64,000 bases of DNA from Ralstonia sp. 25mfcol4.1 (GTDB lineage: Bacteria; Pseudomonadota; Gammaproteobacteria; Burkholderiales; Burkholderiaceae). The DNA is taken from the NCBI RefSeq assembly GCF_900104095.1, contig NZ_FNJO01000007.1, positions 124,001-188,000 on the forward strand, written 5' to 3'. The notes beneath the pieces are model-generated. The model was not told the origin of the DNA and did not search any database. It saw only the letters and a list, made by a program, of their open reading frames with translations. The translations under genes were made by a program, and so were the position numbers. Below are positions 19,343 through 29,143 of this stretch, in pieces (position 1 is the stretch's first letter; every line of letters starts with the position of its first letter).

Positions 19343-20716
19343 ATGACCCCGATTTCCATCCCCGCCGCCAGTACCGTTGTCGACTCCGCGCTGTTCCGCG
19401 ATGCCTTCGGCACGCAGAAAATGCGGCAGATCTTTTCCGATGGCGCGCTGGTCCAGCGTTACATCGACGTCGAAGTGGCGCTGGCCCGCGCCGAGGCCCG
19501 CGTGGGCGTGATCCCGGCCGATGCGGCCGAAGTCATCGCCCGCGAATCGCGCATCGACCGCATCGACTTCGACCACATGCGCGAGGAAACCGACATTGTC
19601 GGCTATCCAATCCTGCCGCTGGTACACCAGCTCGTGAAAATGTGTGGCGAAGCTGGCCGCTACGTGCACTGGGGCGCCACCACGCAGGACATCATGGACT
19701 CGGCCGTGGCGCTGCAGGTGCGCGACGCGCTGGACAGCATCGATGCCGATATCCGCGAACTGCGCGGCATCCTGGCCGACCTCAGCATCAGGCACCGCGA
19801 CACACCGATGGCGGGCCGCACCCATCTGCAGCAGGCGTTGCCGGTGACGTTCGGCTACAAGACCGCGATCTGGCTGGCCATGTTCGACCGCCACCAGCAG
19901 CGCATCGCCGAACTGCGTCCGCGCGTGGCCGTGGTCGAGTTTGCCGGGGCCGCCGGCACGCTGGCATCGCTGGGCGACAAGGGCTTTGACGTGCAGCAGG
20001 CGCTGGCCCAGGAGCTGGGCCTGGGCGTGCCGGCCACCACCTGGCATGTGGCTCGCGACGGATTTGCCGAGGCGGTCAACCTGCTGGCCCTGGTCACCGG
20101 ATCGCTGGGCAAGATCGCGCTCGACATCATGATCATGGCGTCCACCGAGTTTGCCGAGGTCTACGAGCCGTTCGTGAAAGGCCGTGGCGCCAGCAGCACC
20201 ATGCCGCAGAAGCGCAACCCGATTTCCAGCGAACTGATGCTGGCCGCCTCCAAGGCCGTGCGCCAGCATGCCGGGCTGATGGTGGACGCCATGGTGCAGG
20301 ATTTTGAGCGCGCCACCGGCCCGTGGCATGCGGAATGGATCGCCATTCCCGAGAGCTTCATCCTGACGTCCGGCGCGCTGCACCAGGCCAGGTTTGCGCT
20401 GGGCGGCCTGATCGTCGACACCGACCGCATGCAGCACAACCTGGGCATCTCGAAGGGCCTGATCGTGGCCGAGGCCGTGATGATGCGCATGGCGCCGCAT
20501 ATTGGCCGCCAGCAGGCCCACGACGTGGTCTACGACGCCTGCCGTACCGTCAACGCGTCCGGCGGCACGCTGGCGGAGGCGCTGCTGGCGCTTCCCGAGG
20601 TCACCCGCCATTTCGATCGCGCCGCCGTCGAGCAGATGGTGGACCCGGCCAACTACCTGGGCCTGGCGCCGCAGATGGTTGACCGCGCGATTGCCCTGTC
20701 CAAAGAAGTTGCCTGA
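19343..20716 (+). CDS. Fumarase/aspartase-superfamily lyase (PcaB/adenylosuccinate-lyase-like)
   Basis: 457-aa enzyme of the superfamily that cleaves C-N, C-O or C-C bonds, usually releasing fumarate. The signature GASSTMPQKRNP (residues 282-293) carries the catalytic Ser loop, and THLQQALP holds the usual His161. GATTQDIMDSAVALQ is typical of the 3-carboxymuconate cycloisomerase/adenylosuccinate lyase subgroup. No purine or protocatechuate genes are nearby, so those housekeeping roles are unlikely. The neighbours (dicarboxylate carrier, solute-binding protein, fumarase) suggest that it splits a succinyl-type substrate to fumarate; this is inference. Confidence 0.85.
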   Translation: MTPISIPAASTVVDSALFRDAFGTQKMRQIFSDGALVQRYIDVEVALARAEARVGVIPADAAEVIARESRIDRIDFDHMREETDIVGYPILPLVHQLVKMCGEAGRYVHWGATTQDIMDSAVALQVRDALDSIDADIRELRGILADLSIRHRDTPMAGRTHLQQALPVTFGYKTAIWLAMFDRHQQRIAELRPRVAVVEFAGAAGTLASLGDKGFDVQQALAQELGLGVPATTWHVARDGFAEAVNLLALVTGSLGKIALDIMIMASTEFAEVYEPFVKGRGASSTMPQKRNPISSELMLAASKAVRQHAGLMVDAMVQDFERATGPWHAEWIAIPESFILTSGALHQARFALGGLIVDTDRMQHNLGISKGLIVAEAVMMRMAPHIGRQQAHDVVYDACRTVNASGGTLAEALLALPEVTRHFDRAAVEQMVDPANYLGLAPQMVDRAIALSKEVA

Positions 20717-20746
20717 GGCCGAACGGCCCGGGTGGAGGAAGACACC

Positions 20747-22135
20747 ATGCAGCACACATCGACACAAAGTCCCGCCGCACCGCCGGCTCGCAAGCATCTG
20801 CCCTGGTATCGCCGGCTCGGCATGCAGGTGCTGCTGGCGCTGATCCTTGGCATCGTGGTGGGGTTCGCGCTGCCGCAGTTCGCGGCCAAGCTGAAACTGC
20901 TGGGCGACATGTTCCTGTCGCTGATCAAGGCCGGCGTGGCGCCGCTGGTTTTCCTGACCATCGTCCATGGCATTGCGTCGGCCGGCGATGTGAAGAGCGC
21001 CGGCCGCGTGGGCTGGCGGTCCATCGTCTACTTCGAGGTGATCTCAACCATCGCGCTGATGGTGGGCATGCTGGCGGGCAACCTCCTGGAGGTCGGCAAG
21101 GGCATGAGCCACGTTGCCGGCAGCGCCGCCGCGCCCGCCGCCAAGGCCGCCAAGGCCGCCGCGCCGCAGGGCTTCCTGGAATTCATGATGCATATCGTGC
21201 CCGACAACTTCGTCGGCGCCTTTGCCAAGGGTGAGTTGCTGCAGGTGGTGGTGCTGGCCGTGATGGTGGGTATCGGCATTCTGGCGATTCCCGAGGCACG
21301 CCGCGAGAAGGTCAACGCCGGGCTCGACATGATCTCGGAGGTGCTGTTCTCGTTCATCAATCTCGTGATGAAGCTGGCCCCGATCGGCACGTTCGGCGCG
21401 GTGGCTTATTCGGTCGGCAGCAACGGGTCGGCCGTGCTGATCGCGCTGGCGCAACTTGTGCTGAGCTTCTACGCCGTGGTGTTCCTGTTCATCGCCGTGG
21501 TGCTGGGCATCGTGGCCCGGCTGGCCGGCTTCAGCCTGTGGCGCTTCCTGCGCTATATCAAGGACGAAATCCTGATCGTGCTGGGCACTGCGTCGTCCGA
21601 AAGCGCGCTGCCACGCCTGTTGATCAAGCTGCAGCGCCTGGGCTGCGCCAAGCAGACGGTGGGGCTGGTGCTGCCCACGGGCTACGCGTTCAACCTGGAC
21701 GGCACATCGCTCTTCATGGCGATGGGCGTGATGTTCATCTCCCATGCCTATGGCGTGCCGCTGACGCTGGACCACCAGATCGGCATCCTGGTGCTCATGC
21801 TGCTGACGTCCAAGGGTGCGGCCACGGTGTCGGGCGGTTCGTTCGTGGTGTTCGCCGCCACGGTCACCTCCACCGGCCTGCTGCCCGTGGAAGGGCTGGC
21901 CGTCATCTTCGGCGTGTACCGCTTCCTGTCGATGGCCATTTCCACCTGCAACACCATTGGCAATAGCGTGGCCACGGTCGTGGTGGCCAGGTGGTCCGGC
22001 ACGTTCGATGCGGAAACCGCCAGACGGCACCTGTATCCCGAGCTGTATCCCGGTGTGGCACTCGACGACGAACAGGCCGACAACCCTGCCGTGCAAGGCC
22101 GCGAATCGATGAAGCTGCGCACATCGGCCACCTGA
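20747..22135 (+). CDS. DctA-type dicarboxylate:cation symporter
   Basis: 462-aa member of the DAACS family (DctA/GltP), which takes up C4-dicarboxylates or acidic amino acids with H+ or Na+. Eight or so transmembrane segments start near LGMQVLLALILGIVVGFALP; family motifs are ASSESALPRLLIKLQRLGC, PTGYAFNLDGTSLFMAMG and TSKGAATVSGGSFVVFAAT. GGAGGAAG precedes the ATG at 20747. An Ala/Lys-rich insert (APAAKAAKAAAP) follows TM2. It lies 30 bp after the lyase gene in one operon; it could import the lyase substrate or C4-acids. Confidence 0.93.
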   Translation: MQHTSTQSPAAPPARKHLPWYRRLGMQVLLALILGIVVGFALPQFAAKLKLLGDMFLSLIKAGVAPLVFLTIVHGIASAGDVKSAGRVGWRSIVYFEVISTIALMVGMLAGNLLEVGKGMSHVAGSAAAPAAKAAKAAAPQGFLEFMMHIVPDNFVGAFAKGELLQVVVLAVMVGIGILAIPEARREKVNAGLDMISEVLFSFINLVMKLAPIGTFGAVAYSVGSNGSAVLIALAQLVLSFYAVVFLFIAVVLGIVARLAGFSLWRFLRYIKDEILIVLGTASSESALPRLLIKLQRLGCAKQTVGLVLPTGYAFNLDGTSLFMAMGVMFISHAYGVPLTLDHQIGILVLMLLTSKGAATVSGGSFVVFAATVTSTGLLPVEGLAVIFGVYRFLSMAISTCNTIGNSVATVVVARWSGTFDAETARRHLYPELYPGVALDDEQADNPAVQGRESMKLRTSAT

Positions 22136-22206
22136 CGGGCGCCGGGGAAGCCAGCCTCCCCCATACGCACCGGCCGGATCAGACCAAGAATTCCAACGGA
22201 GACAAC

Positions 22207-23175
22207 ATGAAACCCATCATCGCCGCGGCCATTGGCACGCTACTGGCCGCCTCGGCCCACGCCCAGACCTACCCGTCCCGGCCCATCACCTGGATCGTCC
22301 CGTTCGCCGCTGGCGGGCCCACCGACGCGCTGGCGCGCACCATCGCCGACCGCGTGTCGCGCGAGCTGGGCCAGTCGATCATCATCGACAACTCGCCCGG
22401 TGCGGGCGGCACCATCGGCGCTGCCAAGGGCGCCCGCGCGCAGCCGGACGGCTACACGATGCTGGTGGGGCATATGGGCTACATGGGCGCGGCGCCGGCG
22501 CTCTACAAGAAGCTGTCCTACGACCCGGTGAAGGACTTCGCGCCGGTCTTCCGCTTCCCGGACACGCCAATGGTGTTGATGGTGCGCAAGGACCACCCGG
22601 CGCGCGATGTGCGCGAGTTCGTCGACTACGGCAGGAAGCATCCCGGCAAGCTGAACCTGAGCAATGCGGGCATGGGTTCCACGTCGCACTTGGTGGCAGC
22701 CATGTTCGCGTCGTCGGCAGGCATCAAGGTATCGCTGGTGCCGTACAAGGGCGCCGGGCCGGCACTGATCGACGTGATCGGCGGCCAGGTGGACGGCATG
22801 TTCGACCAGACCAATACGGCGCTGCCGCAGATCACCGAATCGAAGGTGCGGCCGCTGGCGGTAACGTCGGCCGCGCGCGTGCCGCAACTCAAGAACGTGC
22901 CGACCTTGGCGGAGACCGTGCTGCCGGGCTTCGAAGCGGCCACCTGGTACGGCATCTATGCACCTAAGGGCACCCCCCAGGCGGCTCTCGACAAAGTGCA
23001 GCAGGCCTACCTGAAGGCGATGGGCGACCGGGACTTCACCGCGAAGCTAGCGGGGCAGGCCATCCAGATGCTGCCGCCGGATCAGTACACGGCAAGTGCG
23101 TTGGGCAAGCACACCGCCGCCGAAGTGGCACGCTGGAAAGTGCTGGCCGCCAAGGCCAATATCTCGCTGGATTGA
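22207..23175 (+). CDS. Bug/TctC family periplasmic solute-binding protein
   Basis: 322-aa extracytoplasmic binding protein of the tripartite tricarboxylate (Bug) family, common in Burkholderiales. It has a signal peptide (MKPIIAAAIGTLLAASAHAQ), then YPSRPITWIVPFAAGGPTDA, and the second-domain motif VPYKGAGPALIDVIGGQVDG. These proteins bind carboxylates and related ligands, often without dedicated membrane partners; no TctA/TctB is nearby. GGAGACAAC lies before the ATG. Third gene of the GntR-controlled unit. Confidence 0.95.
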   Translation: MKPIIAAAIGTLLAASAHAQTYPSRPITWIVPFAAGGPTDALARTIADRVSRELGQSIIIDNSPGAGGTIGAAKGARAQPDGYTMLVGHMGYMGAAPALYKKLSYDPVKDFAPVFRFPDTPMVLMVRKDHPARDVREFVDYGRKHPGKLNLSNAGMGSTSHLVAAMFASSAGIKVSLVPYKGAGPALIDVIGGQVDGMFDQTNTALPQITESKVRPLAVTSAARVPQLKNVPTLAETVLPGFEAATWYGIYAPKGTPQAALDKVQQAYLKAMGDRDFTAKLAGQAIQMLPPDQYTASALGKHTAAEVARWKVLAAKANISLD

Positions 23176-23179
23176 ATCG

Positions 23180-24586
<1,407 letters not shown>

Positions 24587-24915
24587 CCCTTTCTTCTGTG
24601 GCGCCAGACGAGTGACATGTGCTTCACGACTAGGGTGTGCTCGCGCCCAAAGGCCTTGCACAAGCCAGCAGCGCGAACCTGCAGGAAGCGCTGATTGGCG
24701 CGTTCCCTTGCACGCAACGCGTCGCACTGCGACACAGATTGAAGAGCCGTCCTGTACCGTGTAGAAGTCGTTTGTCAGCCGCTATTCCAAGGGCCAAAAA
24801 ATGGCCGAGAATCGCCCGGCCAACCCGGCGGTCCGCTAGCCTGACTGCCAAGAGCGGCCAGCCGAACGGCGATGTAGCGTAATGGCTGATGCTGTGCGAT
24901 TAGCCGGCTGTTACA
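24587..24915. other. Intergenic region after the fumarase gene
   Basis: About 330 bp with no gene I can support, lying between the convergent fumarase and VOC genes. A short inverted pair (GGCCaaaaaatGGCC, about 24793-24807) is present, but no clear terminator with a T-run. Confidence 0.4.
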
Positions 24916-25368
24916 TCAAACGGGCTGATCACCGCAGTGGCTGGTGTAGAAGCTGACGCCATATCCGTCGGGATCGAGCATGGAGAAATAGTGGTGGCCG
25001 TACAGCTCGCCATCCGCAATGGCCGACGGCGAATATCCCTTGCCAATCAGTCTGGCCCTGTACGATTCGAGCTCGGCCCTACTATGCCCCGCGATCATCA
25101 GGTCTATTCGTTCGCTGCTGAAATCCGCTCTCTGACCGCTCTGGCTGTTCAGCAACGCGCCAACCTGATCATCACCTTTCTTAAACAGCAGCAGATGCGT
25201 TCCGCCGCGCATTTCAACGATCGCCATCCCGGGAAAGGTACCGAGCGCTCGCAGACCCAGACCGGCATAAAAGCGGTAGCTGGCATCGACATCCTGCACC
25301 TTCATGACGAAGTGACCGAGCGCTACAGCCGGCAATCCGTCATCGGTATCGGTCTCATGTTCGTTCAT
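24916..25368 (-). CDS. VOC (glyoxalase/bleomycin-resistance) family protein
   Basis: 150-aa protein with one vicinal-oxygen-chelate fold unit pair. The N-terminal module shows LGHFVMKVQDVDASYRFYAG; the C-terminal module shows HHYFSMLDPDGYGVSFYTS, giving His/Glu-type metal positions usual for glyoxalases and dioxygenases. The ATG at 25368 (AGG just upstream) is preferred; a GTG at 25422 would add a Cys-rich leader and put the start almost at the operator. It is divergent from a TetR gene that likely represses it. Substrate unknown. Confidence 0.85.
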   Translation of the reverse strand: MNEHETDTDDGLPAVALGHFVMKVQDVDASYRFYAGLGLRALGTFPGMAIVEMRGGTHLLLFKKGDDQVGALLNSQSGQRADFSSERIDLMIAGHSRAELESYRARLIGKGYSPSAIADGELYGHHYFSMLDPDGYGVSFYTSHCGDQPV

Positions 25369-25428
25369 CACTTGCCTAGCCTGCTTGTTGGAAAAAAAGT
25401 TGCACCGCGTGCATCTCTGCACTAATCT

Positions 25429-25466
25429 GACTGATCAGTCGGAAATACTATACGACTGACCAGTCG
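25429..25466. promoter_or_regulatory. Paired operators between VOC and TetR genes
   Basis: GACTGATCAGTC (25429-25440) is a perfect palindrome. CGACTGACCAGTCG (25453-25466) repeats it with one central change. Centres are 25 bp apart. Their place between divergent genes suggests that the TetR protein binds here and controls both. Confidence 0.75.
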
Positions 25467-25484
25467 AAAATCAAGGGGGAGGGT

Positions 25485-26063
25485 GTGGCACGCAAGAAAG
25501 AAATCGATAGGGAACGCGTCCTGGACGCCGCCGAAGCCGTCATCCTTGAATCCGGAGGTAAGAACTTCACGCTCGATGCCGTCGCGGAACGCTCGGGAAT
25601 CAGTAAGGGCGGTCTTGTTTATACCTTTGCGACCAAGGACCAACTGATACTTGCGGCGCTGGAAAGAGAAGTGTCGCGGTTTCAGGAGGCGGTACGACGG
25701 CGATTAGGGAGTGGAGGAACGGGGCCAGTCGAATGGATCCTCGCGTATATCGAGGAAGCGTTGGACGAGGATGACGCCACAACCCAGAAGGCGGCGTTCC
25801 TAGTAACTGCCTTGGTGCACGCTCCTGAGATGCTAGAGCCTGTGCGACGCCATTATCGCGCGCTGCTCGATTTGCTTCGATCGGAACACGGCGAGTTTGA
25901 GGAGGTTCGTCAGGCGCTGCTGGCGGTCGAAGGCATCTTTCTGCTTCAGGGACTCGGGTTCGTAGAAGTCGACTCGGACGAACACAAATCCGTCTTGCTT
26001 CACGCGCGCAACACAGTCCTTGCGGCGTCTAAATCGACATACCGGACGAAGAAACAACGATAA
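25485..26063 (+). CDS. TetR family transcriptional regulator
   Basis: 192-aa repressor. The N-terminal HTH reads FTLDAVAERSGISKGGLVYT followed by FATKDQLI, a canonical TetR motif. The rest is a helical ligand-binding domain without a recognisable ligand class. The start is a GTG at 25485 with a GGGGGAGG-type ribosome binding site. Divergent from the VOC gene, with paired operators between. Confidence 0.93.
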   Translation: MARKKEIDRERVLDAAEAVILESGGKNFTLDAVAERSGISKGGLVYTFATKDQLILAALEREVSRFQEAVRRRLGSGGTGPVEWILAYIEEALDEDDATTQKAAFLVTALVHAPEMLEPVRRHYRALLDLLRSEHGEFEEVRQALLAVEGIFLLQGLGFVEVDSDEHKSVLLHARNTVLAASKSTYRTKKQR

Positions 26064-26085
26064 GCACGGCGATCCGCCGATTTTG

Positions 26086-26117
26086 GGGGCATGTTGAACA
26101 TGAGTCACGGATGCCCC
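26086..26117. repeat. Inverted repeat after the TetR gene
   Basis: GGGGCAT (26086-26092) and ATGCCCC (26111-26117) can pair with an 18-nt loop, 22 bp after the TetR stop. No T-run follows, so a terminator role is only possible. Confidence 0.3.
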
Positions 26118-26336
26118 TACATAGCCGGAGTCGGAAGCCGGACCTCGTTCACAGGCTGGGCACACCTCAATAGGCGGCTCGCAACCCATAGCGGACGACA
26201 GCGATTCCCGTGAGCGGTCATTTGCGAGGCGTATCGCCGCGGTCGCGAGATCGTCAGAGGCACAACCATCGCCGGGACCGAACGCTAGATTTGATTCACA
26301 ACTCTCGATCCAAAAAAAGGCCTCCGCCTGGCGCCA

Positions 26337-27079
26337 TTACGTGAGGTTCAACCCGCCGTCTGATAGCAAGATTTCTCCGGTCAGATAATCTGATGCGACA
26401 AGCACGGCAACAGCCTGTGCAATATCTTCAGGTTTCGCCGACCGCCGCATTGGAGCGCGTGTTTTCCACAGATCTTGTGCTTGCGTCCAATCTGCGGTCA
26501 AAGGTGTGTCTACCAGGCCTGGAGCAATTCCATTAACTCGAATATCGGGCCCAAGTGATAGCGCCAGCAGTCGGGTCATGTGTTGAGTGCCGCTTTGGTC
26601 GCCGAGTATGGAATTGACGCGCCCTTGGGCCGGACACCCGCGTGCGAACTGATGTTGATGACGCTGCCCGGGCGTCCTCGCCGAGCTGCTTCACGTAATG
26701 CGGGTTCCGCTTCAGCAATCAAACGAAATGGCGCGATCACGTTGACCTCGTATAACTCTTGCCAAATGGCTGGCGTTGCCGCAATCAGGTCCGCATGAGG
26801 GATGACACGACTGATCCCCGCATTGTTAATGAGCACGTCGAGCCGTCCCCAAGGAGCGACAGACTCGCGGATGAGTCGCACTCTGTCAGCGTCATTGGCG
26901 AGGTCGGCCTGAATGTAGATTGCCGAGCCCAGTTCACGAGCCATCGCGTGCCCTGTTTCCGGGGAGCTTCGCGAATGCAAGACAACCGAATATCCATCGC
27001 TTGAGAGTCGCCGGGCAACGGCAGCGCCTATACCGGAGGTCGAACCAGTGATAAGCGCAACAGGTCGCCGAATCGTCAT
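26337..27079 (-). pseudogene. Frameshifted short-chain dehydrogenase (SDR)
   Basis: The N-terminal part (27079 down to 26576) starts MTIRRPVALITGSTSGIGAA with a classical TGxxxGIG cofactor site, and has NNAG and YSATK (Tyr-x3-Lys catalytic pair). It stops after AALNT. The C-terminal part continues in another frame from 26579 (MTRLLALSLGPDIRVNGIAP, then GLVDTPLTADW) to LSDGGLNLT. Intact relatives read AALNxMTRLLALSL, so one base was probably lost near 26580. The joint falls in an ATGA overlap, so two coupled half-proteins remain formally possible. Confidence 0.8.
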
Positions 27080-27281
27080 AGAAGTACCGATTGGTTCAGG
27101 GAAATGGGAATTCTCAACAATCTCGGCCTCGTTGTCCAACGGCGGCTTCTGGCCGGGAAGTGCCCGATCGCTTCGGCGAGCCGTTAGCTGGGTGGCATCG
27201 GGCGGGAGCCGACCCGAAGCGGTCAGTTAGAATCCTCGAAAGCGGTCAATAGCTTAAGCACACAGTACGGATAATCACGCC

Positions 27282-27545
27282 ATGTTCACCCCAGAGTTTT
27301 CGGCCCGTGATCGACCTGAACATGTTTTAATCGTCAATCATTTTATCGAGACGGAGGAAGCGCTCAAGTTGAGTCTCGCTTTCGTTCGCGCTCGTGTCCA
27401 TTACGGGCGTCAACACGTCACATCGCCCGCAGCGAGTTTTGTGGCGTACTACGATGTGCGCGGGCAAAAGGTCGGGGGCGACCTCGAAGCGCGCTTGACT
27501 AATGCTCTTCAGGACCTCGCTGAGGTTAAGGTGAAGCGATCATGA
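27282..27545 (+). CDS. Hypothetical protein (87 aa)
   Basis: Starts MFTPEFSARDRPEHVLIVNH. No signal peptide, membrane segment or motif recognised; the sequence is mixed alpha/beta in character. Its end overlaps the next gene by four bases (ATGA), suggesting a two-gene operon. Base composition is lower in GC than the core regions around, in line with the accessory character of this stretch. Function unknown. Confidence 0.5.
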   Translation: MFTPEFSARDRPEHVLIVNHFIETEEALKLSLAFVRARVHYGRQHVTSPAASFVAYYDVRGQKVGGDLEARLTNALQDLAEVKVKRS

Positions 27546-27769
27546 GTCTTCAGCTCATCGTTCAGTGCGGCACTGTCGCCGAAGTAGAGACCATGCTTTC
27601 TGCGTCCTGCGGCAGCGCTGTCGAAGTATTCGCTATCGATATGGACAACATTGGGGTTTCCATTCCAACGTTGTTGCTGGACTCTGTCGGGGAAGAGAGG
27701 ATCAGAGCCGCGCTCAGTCATGCACGCGTGTACGATCTCTACTCTGGCATTTGGAATGACGCCACGTGA
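27542..27769 (+). CDS. Hypothetical protein (75 aa)
   Basis: Starts MSLQLIVQCGTVAEVETMLS at an ATGA overlap with the preceding small gene. Acidic overall, no known motif. The tight coupling of two short genes recalls toxin-antitoxin or immunity pairs, but nothing in either sequence confirms that. Function unknown. Confidence 0.5.
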   Translation: MSLQLIVQCGTVAEVETMLSASCGSAVEVFAIDMDNIGVSIPTLLLDSVGEERIRAALSHARVYDLYSGIWNDAT

Positions 27770-27937
27770 CTGGATCACATACACCCAGATCTGCACCATC
27801 CCATGGCTGACGGTTTTTTGCCGACTAACGCCTTCCGTTGGCTGGCCTCTACCGTGACCGCCGGTTCCCGACCCCCAACGGCCCTTAAGCCTTGCCTCTA
27901 ACAGCCATTCGTCGGGTGGCATTTACTGCAACTTGAC

Positions 27938-28480
27938 CTAGATCCTATCTAATTCTCTATGGGGCTCGGGAGGAAGGAACACACGAATCTCATCGCCCGG
28001 ACAAACAGCACCACCGGAGATGACGACGCCCATTACACCGGCCTTGCGGATTAGCTTGCCCGCCGAGGAGCGGTCCAAGACAGCCTTAAGCAAGCCAGGC
28101 TGAAACGCATCGATCTGTGAGCACGGGTTACGTAATCCGGTAAGTTCTAGAACGGCATTGGACCCTATATGAAGCCGGGTTCCGACGGGCAAAGTAAGTA
28201 ACGATAATCCCACCGTTGTGATGTTTTCACCAAGCTCAGCGGGGCCGACCGAAAGTCCCTTGTCCGCCAATTCATCAAACAGTTCGCTATGAATCAAGTG
28301 AACTTGCCTAAGGTTTGGCTGCGAAGGGTCAACCGCTACACGGGAGCGATGCTTCACCGTCTCCCCGCAATGCGCATCCCCTTTCACACCAAGATCGGTC
28401 AGTAGCTCGATATGGTCTTGCCGGAATTTCGAGAAAGAGTGCGTCGGGCTTGCACTCACGGAAACAACACGTGGACTCAT
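27938..28480 (-). CDS. MOSC domain-containing protein
   Basis: 180-aa protein with a MOSC (molybdenum cofactor sulfurase C-terminal) beta-barrel. Key features are a Cys in the stretch TGLRNPCSQIDAFQPGL, the segment LGENITTVGL and a terminal region with GVVISGGAVCPGDEI. Members bind sulfur or the molybdenum cofactor; YiiM-like ones reduce N-hydroxylated compounds. The ATG at 28480 overlaps the stop of an upstream, decayed gene (TGATG), so it was once translationally coupled to it. Confidence 0.88.
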   Translation of the reverse strand: MSPRVVSVSASPTHSFSKFRQDHIELLTDLGVKGDAHCGETVKHRSRVAVDPSQPNLRQVHLIHSELFDELADKGLSVGPAELGENITTVGLSLLTLPVGTRLHIGSNAVLELTGLRNPCSQIDAFQPGLLKAVLDRSSAGKLIRKAGVMGVVISGGAVCPGDEIRVFLPPEPHRELDRI

Positions 28481-28699
28481 CACGCTTCCGGTTGGAGATA
28501 GGTCAAGGCATTGTCAACGATTTTGCTGGCGATGTCGAACGACCGAATGTGGCCGAACTCGGCCCTCGGCCAACCCGGGCACGCGCTTGCCGGAGCCAGA
28601 GGCCATTTCCGACTGCGGATTCAACCGGTAAGAGTCGATTGCGTCCCAGAGTGCATAGTGGAAGCGGCTCGTCGCCAGAATCGAAGGATGCGCCTCGCT
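28480..28699 (-). pseudogene. Decayed gene fragment coupled to the MOSC gene
   Basis: Two minus-strand frames join to one plausible protein tail. The first (28699 to about 28566) reads SRFHYALWDAIDSYRLNPQS and on to GKRVPGLAEG; the second (about 28566 to 28480) reads AEFGHIRSFDIASKIVDNAL then TYLQPEA-stop. The stop overlaps the MOSC ATG, as in a genuine operon. A frameshift separates the pieces, and an in-frame TAG ends the upstream side at 28700. I do not recognise the family. Confidence 0.45.
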
Positions 28700-28737
28700 C
28701 TACGCTGCTCGGATGTCTGCGAGGCTAAGTGAGCATT

Positions 28738-28771
28738 TGCAAAACTCTGATCCGTCGGCGAGAGTTTTGCA
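28738..28771. repeat. Perfect 11-bp inverted repeat
   Basis: TGCAAAACTCT (28738-28748) and AGAGTTTTGCA (28761-28771) are exact complements around a 12-bp spacer. No T-run follows. Such arms can mark a recombinase or regulator site or an element end; nothing decides between these. A weaker, similar repeat sits at 17646-17675. Confidence 0.6.
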
Positions 28772-29040
28772 TCTGGGCCAAAATTTCTCCGTCAGGACTG
28801 CGCCCCTTTGCATGACTCGGGCGGGGGAGTCTGCTCGGAATGGCGCTCCAGCTCTAGGTTTCCGGCCAACCGATCAAGAATCTTGCAAGCCTTGCAGAAC
28901 TTTCTTCCGGTACAACACCTCTTGTCGTTCCCGTACAGCGTCGTGCAAGGCCCAGGGGGCGCCCCGAAAGGTCGGGCTCCCTGGCTTTCATAACGCTTCC
29001 GTCTTTGAAACGGTGTCGAACTCAAGGTCTCGACCCGTCG
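28772..29040. other. Non-functional stretch between inverted repeat and H-NS remnant
   Basis: A minus-strand frame (29025-28792) reads on in the same frame from the H-NS remnant and encodes a Cys-rich run, with the segment GNDKRCCTGRKFCKACKILD. It lacks a convincing start or family. Its KACKIL part corresponds to the DNA shared with 17711-17727. I treat it as residue of a decayed locus rather than a gene. Confidence 0.35.
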
Positions 29041-29143
29041 GAACCCACCGAAGCGGTACGCATCTTCCCCGCCTTCCAGCCATTTGGGGCGATGTCCCTG
29101 GCCGGACCGTATAGAGACCCCGTCTCAGGCCACGGATACCGGT
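29041..29143 (-). pseudogene. Second H-NS-like C-terminal fragment, frameshifted
   Basis: One frame reads PANRYPWPETGSLYG and the next continues SGQGHRPKWLEGGEDAYRFG, together the H-NS C-terminal DNA-binding motif with a frameshift after SLY. DNA at 29056-29103 matches 17903-17950 at 43 of 48 positions. No start of its own is visible. The preceding gene (29125-29658) overlaps its beginning in one of the frames. Confidence 0.65.

Noticed and set aside
19283..20968. Long minus-strand frame opposite the lyase
   Set aside because: Antisense shadow; the lyase signature motifs are on the plus strand.
28315..28728. 137-codon plus-strand frame across the MOSC start
   Set aside because: Ser/Arg-rich shadow; the minus strand holds MOSC and a coupled gene remnant.
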